DNA from: Collinsella sp.
GTDB taxonomy: Bacteria; Actinomycetota; Coriobacteriia; Coriobacteriales; Coriobacteriaceae
Direction of reading: 5' to 3'
Assembly (NCBI GenBank): GCA_019419585.1
Contig: DXZQ01000028.1
Location: forward strand, 1 to 31,478
Length of the DNA stretch: 31,478 nt
Shown piece after piece: positions 24,170 to 31,478 of this stretch (position 1 is its first letter; each line of letters starts with the position of its first letter). The notes beneath the pieces are model-generated. The model saw only the letters and a list, made by a program, of their open reading frames with translations. It did no database searches and had not been told where the DNA came from. Made by a program: the position numbers and the translations under genes.

Positions 24170-25444
24170 ATGTTCTGTTCGCAGTGTGGTGCCCCCATGG
24201 GCGACAACGATAAGTTCTGTGGTGCGTGTGGTGCCCCCAATGCCGGTGCCGCAGCCTCTGCCCCTCAGGGTCAGCCCCAGCAGTTTGTTCCGCAACCGCC
24301 CGTGGCGAATGCGTCCAAGGGCTGTGTGGCTCAGGCGTTTGAGGATATGACCAAGACTCCGGGCGTGCTGCAGCGCGTGTGCCAGATTGCCTTTTTACCG
24401 GCGCTGATTTGTGTTGTGTCGGTACTCGTGCTGTTTATTCCCGTTATTGGCGGCATTGCAGCTGCCATCGGCTTTTTGGCAGCTTGCATTGCGAGCGTGT
24501 GTGGTTCCGGCTTTGGTATTGAGTGGGGTCGCGATCTGTCGCTCAAGGTTGATGGCGGTATGGATCGTCCACTCATGCGTTCCACGTCGTTTGGCCTCGG
24601 AGTCTTTTCGAGCGTTATCTCGGTCGTGCTCGAGGTTATCGCTGCCATTCCCGTTATCGGTGTAGTGCTTTCGCTGGTGGAGAGCGTGGTAATTGGCGCC
24701 GCGGGCTCGTATTCGTATTACGGCTCCTATGCACTCGAGGCAGCGCTGTTTGGCTCGCTTGGCCTGCTTGTCCTGGCTATGATTGCCACGGCGGTCTTGG
24801 GGGTCTTCTTTAAGATGTTTGCCGACATTGCCGTGATGCACTTTGCGGTGACCGGTCGTGTCGAGAGCGCGTTTTCGCTCGACAAGGTCTGGGCGGCGTT
24901 TAAGCACAACAAGACCAAGCTGTTCTGCGCTTCGTTCCTTCCCGAGTTTTTGACGGGTCTGGTCGCCAACGTTGTCACATGGATCCTGACGTTCGTCTTT
25001 GGCACCATTGCCTCTGTCGGTATGTATAGCTACTACTACCGTCCTTCGGCTATTGAGGCGCTTGTTACCGGCGGTGGCATCACGCTCGTATTGTTCTTGG
25101 TGCTGACAGCGTTTGTCACGGTATTCCTTACGGTCTTTGGCAAGATGCTCAAGCATCGTGCCGTTGGCTATTGGGTAGCGCGTTATGCAGCTGAATGGGC
25201 TGATGAGGATAAGGATGACGTCCTGACCTTTGTGCTGCCGTTTGAGAAGAAGTCTGCTCCGGCTGGTTTTAGCACCGACGCAGCGCCCGTATCCGATTCC
25301 GCTGCGGCGCCTGCGCCCGAGCCCGAGCCCGAGCCCGCGCCCGTGCCTGAGCCCGACCCCGCGCCCATGTCGGAACCGGAGCCCGAGCCTGCGCCTGAGC
25401 CCGACCCCGCGCCAAGCTCCGACGAGGACCCGCAGGACGAGTAA
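24170..25444 (+). CDS. Zinc-ribbon polytopic membrane protein with a Pro/Glu-repeat tail
   Basis: The 424-aa protein starts at ATG 24170, nine bases after AAGGG. An N-terminal zinc ribbon is formed by CSQC and CGAC (about residues 3-6 and 17-20). A Gln/Pro linker follows. Residues about 50-360 carry roughly six hydrophobic helices plus an amphipathic DIAVMHFAVTGR segment, resembling DUF4013-type membrane domains. The tail (about 365-424) is acidic and repeats Pro-Glu/Pro-Ala pairs, a low-complexity region likely to be extended. Zinc ribbon plus membrane domain proteins are common but poorly studied. No partner gene is evident. Confidence 0.65.
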   Translation: MFCSQCGAPMGDNDKFCGACGAPNAGAAASAPQGQPQQFVPQPPVANASKGCVAQAFEDMTKTPGVLQRVCQIAFLPALICVVSVLVLFIPVIGGIAAAIGFLAACIASVCGSGFGIEWGRDLSLKVDGGMDRPLMRSTSFGLGVFSSVISVVLEVIAAIPVIGVVLSLVESVVIGAAGSYSYYGSYALEAALFGSLGLLVLAMIATAVLGVFFKMFADIAVMHFAVTGRVESAFSLDKVWAAFKHNKTKLFCASFLPEFLTGLVANVVTWILTFVFGTIASVGMYSYYYRPSAIEALVTGGGITLVLFLVLTAFVTVFLTVFGKMLKHRAVGYWVARYAAEWADEDKDDVLTFVLPFEKKSAPAGFSTDAAPVSDSAAAPAPEPEPEPAPVPEPDPAPMSEPEPEPAPEPDPAPSSDEDPQDE

Positions 25445-25502
25445 CCCTGCCACCTGCCATTTGGGGACGGGGTAGAAACGGTAGAAATAGCGCTTGACAA
25501 AT

Positions 25503-25541
25503 AAGCGGGGGCGGACGTGCCGAAGCGTCCGCCCCCGCTTT
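25503..25541. terminator. Bidirectional terminator between convergent genes
   Basis: A 15-bp perfect stem (AAGCGGGGGCGGACG and its complement) with an 8-nt loop separates the zinc-ribbon gene and the convergent M20 hydrolase gene. TTT follows on the plus strand and TTATTTG on the minus strand. Confidence 0.88.
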
Positions 25542-25584
25542 GATATCGCGATGCGGCTATGACTGCGAGATGGTCGTGGATCGA

Positions 25585-27048
25585 CTACTCGTCGTGCTTC
25601 TCCTCGCGGCGAGCGGCGGCACGTGCATCATGGATGCCCTTGATGGCGGCATGGCGCGCCGTGCGGGCATCATGGATAGCATCGCGAGCCTCGGCGGACG
25701 TGGCCTTGGCAGAGCGCAACTTGGCGGCCAAGTCGGGGTTGGTTTCGGCGACCGCGGTGATCGCGGGGCCGTCGAGCTCCTCTTGGGTGGGCTCGGCCAA
25801 AAAGTCGATGGCATACTGGGCGGCCACCATGGAGCCCTTTGCCAGCACAGTCTCGTCGATCTTGTAGAAGCAGGAATGTTGGGCGTACGTGGCGCCAATC
25901 TTGGGGTTGCGCGTACCTACAAAGGCGAGCACGCCCGGTACGCGGCGCAGGTACTCCGAAAAATCCTCGCCCGAAAGCGTGCCACGGTAATGGCCTTGAC
26001 CGGTGGGGCCCAAGCACTTGATTACGGCCTGACGGCAGCGCTCGCTCGAGGCGGCGTCGTTTTCGACCTTGTAGTTGGCGATGGTGTAGTCGGTGAGCTC
26101 TGCCTCGGCGCCCAAGGCGGCCGCGGTATGCTCCACGATGCGGCGCATGAGCTCCGGCATTTCCTCGTGGGTCGAATCTCCGTAGGTGCGCACTGTGCCG
26201 GCGAGGTAGGCCGTGCCGGCGATAACGTTGCGCGCGGTGCCGCCCTGCAGCTCGCCGACGGTGATGACAGCCGGCTCGTAGGGGCTGATCTCGCGCGAAA
26301 CGATGGTCTGCAGAGCGTTGACGATCTCGGCGGCAACCATGACGGCGTCGTGGCCGCGTTGGGGCATGGCGCCATGGCACGAGGTGCCGCGGACATCAAT
26401 GCGGAACCAGTCGGTATTGGCCATGCGCGGACCGGGCTCGCAGCTTACGGTGCCGGCGTCAACCTCGCTCCAGATATGCGCGGCGTAGGCACCATCGACG
26501 CCGTCGAGCACGCCCGTGCCGATCATGAGCTTGGCGCCCTGGCCGTTTTCCTCGCTGGGCTGGAAGACGATGCGGACTTCGCCGTGGATGTCGTCGGTCA
26601 TATGGCGCAGGATTTGCAGCGTGCCGAGCATCATGGCGATATGGCAGTCGTGGCCGCAGGCGTGCATGCAGCCCTCGTTGACGCTGGCGAACTCTTCGCC
26701 GGTCTGCTCGGTGACGGGCAGGGCGTCGATGTCGGCGCGCAGCAGGATGCGGCGGCGTGGCGTGCCGTCCTCGCGATAGGCGTCGGGCGCGGTGCCGCGA
26801 AGGGTTGCCACAAGGCCCGTCTTAAGGGGACGCTCGTAGGGGATATTCATGGCGTCGAGCTGGTTGGCGATGTCAGAAGTCGTGCGCTCCTCGGCAAGGC
26901 TCAGCTCCGGGTGCTTATGGAAGTGGCGGCGCTGCTTGATGATATAGGGTTCAAACTCGGTAGCGATATCTTTGATGGCTGCGGTGACGTCGTCAGCCGC
27001 ACGAGCCTCGGTCGCCGCCATAATCTGCTGTGCCTTGGTCTTCGTCAT
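25585..27048 (-). CDS. M20-family amidohydrolase (HipO/AbgA-like)
   Basis: The 487-aa enzyme starts at the ATG at 27048 (minus strand), nine bases after AAGGAG; the longer frame runs into the neighbour's promoter. The domain starts RRHFHKHPELSLAEE, the usual opening of the M20D subfamily. Metal ligands include C127 and H129 in CMHACGHD, the glutamates in QPSEEN, and a later HIWSE. Such enzymes hydrolyse N-acyl amino acids, hippurate-like amides or aminobenzoyl-glutamate. The last 60 residues form an Ala/Arg-rich helical tail with an IHDAR repeat that the family normally lacks. It is divergent from a second metallo-hydrolase, which suggests joint use of amide or acyl-amine substrates. Confidence 0.92.
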   Translation of the reverse strand: MTKTKAQQIMAATEARAADDVTAAIKDIATEFEPYIIKQRRHFHKHPELSLAEERTTSDIANQLDAMNIPYERPLKTGLVATLRGTAPDAYREDGTPRRRILLRADIDALPVTEQTGEEFASVNEGCMHACGHDCHIAMMLGTLQILRHMTDDIHGEVRIVFQPSEENGQGAKLMIGTGVLDGVDGAYAAHIWSEVDAGTVSCEPGPRMANTDWFRIDVRGTSCHGAMPQRGHDAVMVAAEIVNALQTIVSREISPYEPAVITVGELQGGTARNVIAGTAYLAGTVRTYGDSTHEEMPELMRRIVEHTAAALGAEAELTDYTIANYKVENDAASSERCRQAVIKCLGPTGQGHYRGTLSGEDFSEYLRRVPGVLAFVGTRNPKIGATYAQHSCFYKIDETVLAKGSMVAAQYAIDFLAEPTQEELDGPAITAVAETNPDLAAKLRSAKATSAEARDAIHDARTARHAAIKGIHDARAAARREEKHDE

Positions 27049-27216
27049 GGTCGATTTGCTCCTTGCTGGGTTGATCGCAAAATCGTACAGGCTCTCTCCA
27101 GTATGCCACCTGCCGCTAGGGCTGGTAAAGTTGCCGTTTGCCGCTTGGGGTTTTGTTGCAAGGGCGGGGGAGTACACTCGGGGGTGTTGAATTTCCTGCC
27201 AGAGATGGGGATGCCC
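27049..27216. promoter_or_regulatory. Divergent intergenic region between the two hydrolases
   Basis: This 168-bp stretch should hold both promoters. A TACACT (27172-27177) is a candidate plus-strand -10, but no matching -35 is clear. AGAGATGGGG (27201-27210) is the plus-strand ribosome site. I see no operator-like palindrome. Confidence 0.35.
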
Positions 27217-28854
27217 ATGCAACATATCGATCGGATTATCCGCTCCAAGAACGTCTTTACCGCGCAAGACGGCATCGATACTGCCCGCGAGCTGGCGATT
27301 GCCATCGCAGGCGACCGTATCGTCGCAGTCGGCAAGCCCGATGACGTGATCGCCGCCGCTCCCGCCGCCACGCCGGTTATCGACTACGGCGAGCAGTTTG
27401 TCTGCCCCGGTTTCCATGACGCGCACCTGCACTTTTTCCATACCTCGGTCGGCTCCTCGCCGTACATGCTCATGGATATGGGCACGTCAGAGGCGGCACT
27501 GGTGCAGCATGCGCGCGAGTTTTCCCAGGACCTGCCCGATGACGCTTGGGTTGTGACGCAGGGCTGGCGCGACTACCGTTGGAATCCGCCCGAGCATCCC
27601 ACCAAAGCGTCGCTCGATGCAGCCTTCCCCGATCGTCCCTGTGTTATGTATTCGGGCGACGGACACACGCTGTGGCTCAACAGCCGCGCACTCGAGGCAC
27701 TCGGCGTGACGCGCGACAGTGAGCCGCCAGCGGGCGGCAGCTACGACAAGTGCGCAAACGGCGAGCTCACGGGCATTGCTCACGAGGCGGCTGCCATGCA
27801 GTTGCTGCCGCGCTGCCTGGAGTGGCTGGGCGAGGATCGCATCGCGAGCGCCTACGCCGACCAGATGCGCCGCATGGCCGAGCAGGGCATTACCTCGATT
27901 TGCGACATGTCGCTCATGCCCGTGCCAGGCTGCGACTTTATCCGTGACGACGTCTACGACAAGCTTCAGGCGATTGGCAAGCTGGGCATTCGCGCCCACC
28001 TGTTCCCCACGCTGCTGGATGACCAATCGCGCTTAGAAGAACTGCAGACCCGCTACGCGAACAACGCGCTGCTCTCGGCGCCTGGTTTTAAGCAGTTCTT
28101 CGACGGCGTGTCGAGCGAGCATACGGCCTATCTTACTGAGCCCTATACCAACCCGCGCTTCCCGGGCGATCAAGGTCGCCTGACGGTTCCTGCCGAGCGT
28201 ATGCGCAAGTTGGTTCTGGCGGCAGCCGAGCGCGGCCATACCGTGCGCATCCACGTCATCGGCGATGGCGCCATCCATGCCGCGCTCGATATCTTCGAGG
28301 AAGCGGCCGATCTGTACGGCCTGCCCCAGCACGGCCATAACACGCTCGAGCATCTGGAGAACCTGTTGCCCGAGGACATCGATCGCCTGCGCAAGCTCAA
28401 CGTGGTCGCCTCGAGCCAGCCTTGTCACATTACGCTCGATCCTGGTGGTCCGGAGCGCGATCTGGGCCTGGAGCGCAGCCGCATCATGTGGCCGTTTGCG
28501 ACCTATAAGCAGCGCGGCATTCGCCAAGCCTTCGGCACCGATAGCCCCATCACGGCCGTTACCAGCATGAACGTGCTCTACACGGCTATCACGCGCCAAG
28601 ATCCCCGCAGCCACTGGCCCGAGGGCGGCTGGCTGCCGAGCGAGCGTATCGACGCGGCAACGGCCCTGCGCAGCTACACGCTTGGCAGCGCGCACGCAGC
28701 GGGCGACGAGCAAAACCTCGGCAGCCTAGAGCCCGGCAAATACGCCGACCTGGTAGTCCTGGACCAAAACCCGCTCACCATCGACCCCCAAGAGCTGCAA
28801 GCCACCAAGGTTCAGGCCACCTACCTGGCGGGCAACTTAATCTACGAGCGCTAA
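27217..28854 (+). CDS. YtcJ-like amidohydrolase (Amidohydro_3)
   Basis: The 545-aa enzyme is placed at ATG 27217, after GGGG at 27207-27210; in-frame ATGs at 27205 and 27211 are alternatives. The much longer frame open upstream to 25540 is only antisense to the M20 gene. FHDAHLHFFH contains the HxH metal pair, KQFFDG the bridging lysine region, HVIGDGAIH and HLENL the later histidines, and GTDSP the final aspartate. The C-terminal segment LGSLEPGKYADLVVLDQNPL is typical of the superfamily. YtcJ-like members act on amides or exoenzyme-type substrates; the natural one is unknown. Length is normal (about 530-560). Confidence 0.9.
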   Translation: MQHIDRIIRSKNVFTAQDGIDTARELAIAIAGDRIVAVGKPDDVIAAAPAATPVIDYGEQFVCPGFHDAHLHFFHTSVGSSPYMLMDMGTSEAALVQHAREFSQDLPDDAWVVTQGWRDYRWNPPEHPTKASLDAAFPDRPCVMYSGDGHTLWLNSRALEALGVTRDSEPPAGGSYDKCANGELTGIAHEAAAMQLLPRCLEWLGEDRIASAYADQMRRMAEQGITSICDMSLMPVPGCDFIRDDVYDKLQAIGKLGIRAHLFPTLLDDQSRLEELQTRYANNALLSAPGFKQFFDGVSSEHTAYLTEPYTNPRFPGDQGRLTVPAERMRKLVLAAAERGHTVRIHVIGDGAIHAALDIFEEAADLYGLPQHGHNTLEHLENLLPEDIDRLRKLNVVASSQPCHITLDPGGPERDLGLERSRIMWPFATYKQRGIRQAFGTDSPITAVTSMNVLYTAITRQDPRSHWPEGGWLPSERIDAATALRSYTLGSAHAAGDEQNLGSLEPGKYADLVVLDQNPLTIDPQELQATKVQATYLAGNLIYER

Positions 28855-28871
28855 CCTCATACCCCACTCAT

Positions 28872-28904
28872 AAGGGGCACGTTTCAGCAACGTGTCCCTT
28901 TCTT
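28872..28904 (+). terminator. Terminator of the YtcJ-like gene
   Basis: A 12-bp stem (AAGGGGCACGTT with AACGTGTCCCTT, one G-T pair) with a 5-nt loop is followed by TCTTATT. Confidence 0.85.
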
Positions 28905-28933
28905 ATTCGCACCATCCGCATCGCCATTTTGCT

Positions 28934-29149
28934 GCACTGACTTTTCTGAATGCCGGGCCCGAATTAGTTAACCTGCCTCCCGGGGCGGACCGGAGGGCAT
29001 GAAGTTTGTCGCGAGTTCCGCACGCAAAGGAAAGCACTTAATGTGCTTTCCGTCTTGCGCAGGACTGTAGAGCAGCAAACTTCATGCCCTCCGGTCCGCC
29101 CCGGGAGCCACCGCTAAGTTATCCCCCGGCATTCAGAAAATCTAAGTGC
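28934..29149. mobile_element. MITE-like nested inverted repeat
   Basis: The 216-bp element has three nested stems. The outer pair is TTTTCTGAATGCCGGG (28942-28957) with its perfect complement at 29125-29140. The middle pair is 32 bp and perfect (28977-29008 with 29076-29107). The centre is a hairpin, GGAAAGCAC-TTAAT-GTGCTTTCC (29029-29051). GCACT and AGTGC mark the ends. No ORF spans it. The structure resembles a miniature inverted-repeat element or a large structured RNA. No clear target duplication is visible. Confidence 0.65.
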
Positions 29150-29276
29150 CAAAAAATAAGATTTTTTGACTCCGTGTTGTATAACCCGCCATTCGTGGGT
29201 ACCATTCAACGCGTACGCAAACAAAAGGGTTAGTGCGCGCGGCATAACCGCGCAACCCAAAAAGGAGGAGACAAGC
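29150..29276 (+). promoter_or_regulatory. groES leader with hairpin, no CIRCE or HAIR seen
   Basis: A TATAAC (29180-29185) is a possible -10. A TTGACT (29166-29171) lies only 8 bp upstream, too close to serve as its -35. A hairpin (GGGTT...AACCC with GCGCGG/CCGCGC inside, about 29228-29258) precedes the ribosome site GGAGGAG. The HrcA site (TTAGCACTC-N9-GAGTGCTAA) and the HspR site are not present. Confidence 0.45.
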
Positions 29277-29570
29277 ATGTCGTCTTTGAAGCCGCTTGCA
29301 GATCGTGTTCTGGTCAAGCCCGACGAGGCCGAGCAGAAGACCGCTTCTGGTCTGTATATCGCCAGCAACGCTCAGGAGAAGCCGCAGCGCGGCACCATCG
29401 TTGCCGTTGGCGCCGGCAAGGTCAACGACAAGGGTGAGCGCATCCCCATGGACGTCAAGGAAGGCGACGTTGTCATCTACGGTAAGTTCGGTGGCAACGA
29501 GGTCAAGGTCGACGGCGAGAAGTATCTGCTGATGCGCGCCGACGACATCTACGCCGTCGTCGAGGCCTAA
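29277..29570 (+). CDS. groES: Co-chaperonin GroES
   Basis: The 97-aa protein starts MSSLKPLADRVLVKPDEAE at ATG 29277, after AAAGGAGGAG; the frame open from 29166 is non-coding leader. The mobile-loop region EEKTASGLYIASNAQEK is replaced here by EQKTASGLYIASNAQEK-like residues 18-34, and the roof/base motif GDVVIYGKFGG is intact. GroES caps GroEL during ATP-driven folding of cytoplasmic proteins. Length is normal (94-100). Codon use is strongly biased, as in highly expressed genes. groEL follows 98 bp downstream with a hairpin between. Confidence 0.97.
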   Translation: MSSLKPLADRVLVKPDEAEQKTASGLYIASNAQEKPQRGTIVAVGAGKVNDKGERIPMDVKEGDVVIYGKFGGNEVKVDGEKYLLMRADDIYAVVEA

Positions 29571-29618
29571 GCCTCAGCCGGAATCGCACGATTCGTCTTT
29601 GAACGCGCCCGCCGCAAA

Positions 29619-29643
29619 TGACTCGGTGCGGCGGCGCGAGTCA
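29619..29643 (+). promoter_or_regulatory. Intercistronic hairpin between groES and groEL
   Basis: TGACTCG pairs with CGAGTCA across an 11-nt loop, followed by CGTTTCTTTT. It could act as a partial terminator, lowering groEL relative to groES, or as an RNA-processing/stabilising stem. Confidence 0.45.
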
Positions 29644-29668
29644 CGTTTCTTTTGGAGGATTACCTACC

Positions 29669-31306
29669 ATGGCAAAGAACATTACGTTCAACACCGATGC
29701 CCGCGCTAAGCTCGCCAAGGGTGTCAACACTCTGGCCGACGCCGTTACCGTCACTATGGGCCCCAAGGGTCGCTATGTCGCGCTGCAGCGCACGTTCGGT
29801 GCTCCGACCATCACCAACGACGGCGTTTCCGTCGCCAAGGAGATTGAGCTCGAGGACAACATCGAGAACATGGGTGCCCAGCTGGTGAAGGAGGTCGCCA
29901 CCAAGACCAACGACACCGTGGGTGACGGCACCACCACCGCAACCCTGCTCGCCCAGGCCATCGTCAACGACGGTCTGCGCAACGTCGCCGCTGGCGCCAA
30001 CCCGCTGGCCATCCGTCGCGGCATCGACAAGGCCGTCAACGCCGCCGTCGCCGAGATGAAGAAGCAGGCCAAGCCGGTCGAGACCAAGGAGCAGATTGCT
30101 TCCGTCGGTACCATCTCCGCCGGTGACCCCGAGGTCGGCGAGAAGATCGCCGAGGCCATGGAGGTCGTGGGCAAGGACGGCGTCATCACCGTCGAGGATT
30201 CCCAGACGTTCGACATCACCATCGACACCGTCGAGGGCATGCAGTTCGACAAGGGCTATGTCTCCGCTTATTTCGTCACGGACAACGACCGCATGGAGGC
30301 CGTGATGAAGGATCCGTACATCCTCATCACCGACCAGAAGATCTCCAGCGTTCAGGACATCATGCCTGTTCTCGAGGCTGTCCAGCGCGCCGGCCGTGGC
30401 CTGCTCATCATCGCTGAGGACATCGACGGCGAGGCTCTGCCGACCCTGGTCCTCAACAAGATTCGTGGCGCTCTCAACGTCTGCGCCGTCAAGGCCCCGG
30501 GCTACGGCGATCGCCGCAAGCGCATCCTCGAGGACATCGCCGTCCTCACCGGTGGCCAGGCCGCTCTGGACGAGCTGGGCGTGAAGGTCGCTGACATCAC
30601 CGCCGATATGCTCGGTACCGCTAAGTCCGTCACTATCTCCAAGGACAACACCGTCGTCGTCGGCGGCGCTGGCTCCAAGGAGGCCATCGACGCCCGCATC
30701 GCTCAGATCAAGGGCGAGATGGAGAACACCACCTCTGACTTCGACCGTGAGAAGCTCCAGGAGCGCCTGGCCAAGCTCTCCGGTGGCGTTGCCGTCATCA
30801 AGGTCGGCGCTGCTACCGAGTCCGAGCTCAAGGAGATCAAGCACCGCGTCGAGGATGCCCTGCAGGCTACCCGCGCTGCTGTCGAGGAGGGCATTGTCGC
30901 TGGCGGCGGCGTCGCCTTCATGGACGCTGCTCCTGCGCTCGATGCTGTCGAGATCGACGACCCCGAGGAGAAGATCGGCGTTGATATCGTCAAGAAGGCT
31001 CTGACCGCTCCGGTCGCTACTATCGCCAAGAACGCTGGCTTTGAGGGCGCTGTCGTGGTCGACAAGGTTGCCGAGCTGCCCGCCGGCCAGGGTCTCAACT
31101 CTGCCAACGGCGAGTGGGGCGACATGATCGAGATGGGCGTCCTCGACCCCGTCAAGGTCAGCCGCGTCACCCTGCAGAACGCTGCTTCTGTCGCCAGCCT
31201 GATCCTCATCACCGAGGCTACCGTCTCCGATGTGCCCAAAAACACTCAGCTTGAGGACGCTATCGCTGCTGCTACCGCTGGTCAGCAGGGCGGCGGTATG
31301 TACTAA
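29669..31306 (+). CDS. groEL: Chaperonin GroEL
   Basis: The 545-aa protein starts MAKNITFNTDARAKLAKGVN at ATG 29669, after TTTGGAGG; the frame open from 29618 is leader. The ATP-site motif GDGTTTATLLAQ (about 86-97), the apical domain and the C-terminal GGGMY tail are present. It forms the double-ring folding chamber with GroES in the cytoplasm. The ending is one GGM unit, shorter than the repeated GGM tails of many species. It is the second gene of the groES-groEL operon, and a strong hairpin follows. Confidence 0.98.
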   Translation: MAKNITFNTDARAKLAKGVNTLADAVTVTMGPKGRYVALQRTFGAPTITNDGVSVAKEIELEDNIENMGAQLVKEVATKTNDTVGDGTTTATLLAQAIVNDGLRNVAAGANPLAIRRGIDKAVNAAVAEMKKQAKPVETKEQIASVGTISAGDPEVGEKIAEAMEVVGKDGVITVEDSQTFDITIDTVEGMQFDKGYVSAYFVTDNDRMEAVMKDPYILITDQKISSVQDIMPVLEAVQRAGRGLLIIAEDIDGEALPTLVLNKIRGALNVCAVKAPGYGDRRKRILEDIAVLTGGQAALDELGVKVADITADMLGTAKSVTISKDNTVVVGGAGSKEAIDARIAQIKGEMENTTSDFDREKLQERLAKLSGGVAVIKVGAATESELKEIKHRVEDALQATRAAVEEGIVAGGGVAFMDAAPALDAVEIDDPEEKIGVDIVKKALTAPVATIAKNAGFEGAVVVDKVAELPAGQGLNSANGEWGDMIEMGVLDPVKVSRVTLQNAASVASLILITEATVSDVPKNTQLEDAIAAATAGQQGGGMY

Positions 31307-31382
31307 GGCCGACAAGGTCTAGAACTCCCACCGGGAATCCGGGGGCGTGACGGGGGCTTCTCTCCGGAACGTCCTCGGACAT

Positions 31383-31427
31383 GCAAAGAGGCTCCGCATC
31401 GCGCTTCGCGCTGCGGAGCCTCTTTGC
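31383..31427. terminator. Long hairpin after groEL, between convergent genes
   Basis: GCAAAGAGGCTCCGCA (31383-31398) and its perfect complement (31412-31427) form a 16-bp stem with an inner CGCG-CTT-CGCG hairpin. It lacks a clean T-run on either side but lies where a bidirectional terminator is expected. Confidence 0.7.
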
Positions 31428-31439
31428 GTCCTGACGCTC

Positions 31440-31478
31440 CTATTTGGCAAGGTGTTTTTTAGAATCCATTTTGCGCTC
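31440..31478 (-). CDS. C-terminal tail of a minus-strand gene (partial)
   Basis: Read on the minus strand, the last 39 bases give an open frame ending ERKMDSKKHLAK followed by TAG at 31442-31440. It runs off the window, so the family cannot be known. Its position, convergent with groEL and separated from it by a long hairpin, supports a real gene end. A chance open frame is possible because only 12 codons are visible. Confidence 0.4.
   Translation of the reverse strand, partial: ERKMDSKKHLAK

Noticed and set aside
25540..27200. Long plus-strand extension upstream of the YtcJ-like enzyme
   Set aside because: It is antisense to the M20 gene, which has intact metal motifs. The amidohydrolase fold starts only near 27217, with its own ribosome site.
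29660..31315. 551-codon minus-strand frame over groEL
   Set aside because: It is a shadow of the highly biased groEL codons, with no domain and no ribosome site.
1..31478. CRISPR arrays, tRNA or rRNA genes, riboswitches, insertion-sequence transposases
   Set aside because: I looked for regularly spaced repeats, cloverleaf-like sequence and transposase motifs and found none that I could support.

Overview
The window is GC-rich chromosomal DNA with Gram-positive gene content. It carries a sortase-type surface protein with an LAQTG signal, an AmaP/DUF2273/Asp23 cell-envelope set, type III pantothenate kinase, and a very large two-activase 2-hydroxyacyl-CoA-dehydratase-like enzyme of the kind that makes plasmalogens in strict anaerobes. 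TTG and GTG starts and strong GGAGG ribosome sites are common. Together this suggests an anaerobic actinobacterium of the Coriobacteriia, most like Collinsella. That assignment is inference from gene content, not from a database match.

Layout. 1-1140 is accessory DNA: a 5'-truncated HAD phosphatase remnant, then a 41-aa hydrophobic/basic mini-protein bracketed by two copies of a palindromic REP-like repeat and faced by an antisense promoter. 1142-6710 is a TetR regulator plus the giant fused plasmalogen-synthase-like gene, ending in a strong terminator. 6731-7880 holds a truncated arylsulfate-sulfotransferase-like fragment and a hypothetical exported protein. A DUF389 membrane protein follows on the minus strand (8009-9148). 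9456-12908 encodes a 1150-aa wall-anchored protein with a CAP domain between two coiled coils; a G9 tract just after the signal peptide looks like an on/off switch. 13110-14813 (minus) is an OPT-family transporter, divergent from coaX (15006), followed by a dCMP deaminase, a NifU-like protein, lgt and a DUF6020-like polytopic protein. 20342-22790 holds a YebC-family gene and the amaP-DUF2273-asp23 set. 22997-25444 has a YitT-family protein and a zinc-ribbon membrane protein. 25585-28854 is a divergent pair of metal-dependent hydrolases, an M20 amidohydrolase and a YtcJ-like amidohydrolase. A 216-bp nested inverted repeat precedes groES-groEL, and the window ends in the tail of a minus-strand gene.

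How it fits together. Most genes are single units or short operons separated by clear intrinsic terminators. Envelope functions dominate: ether-lipid synthesis, lipoprotein lipidation (lgt), a stalked surface protein, the Asp23 module and several polytopic membrane proteins. Housekeeping genes (coaX, dCMP deaminase, NifU-like, YebC, GroESL) are interspersed. The most unusual signals are the poly-G tract in the surface-protein gene, the candidate type I toxin locus near the left end, the fused plasmalogen synthase with an alanine-rich N-terminal extension, and the MITE-like repeat before groES.
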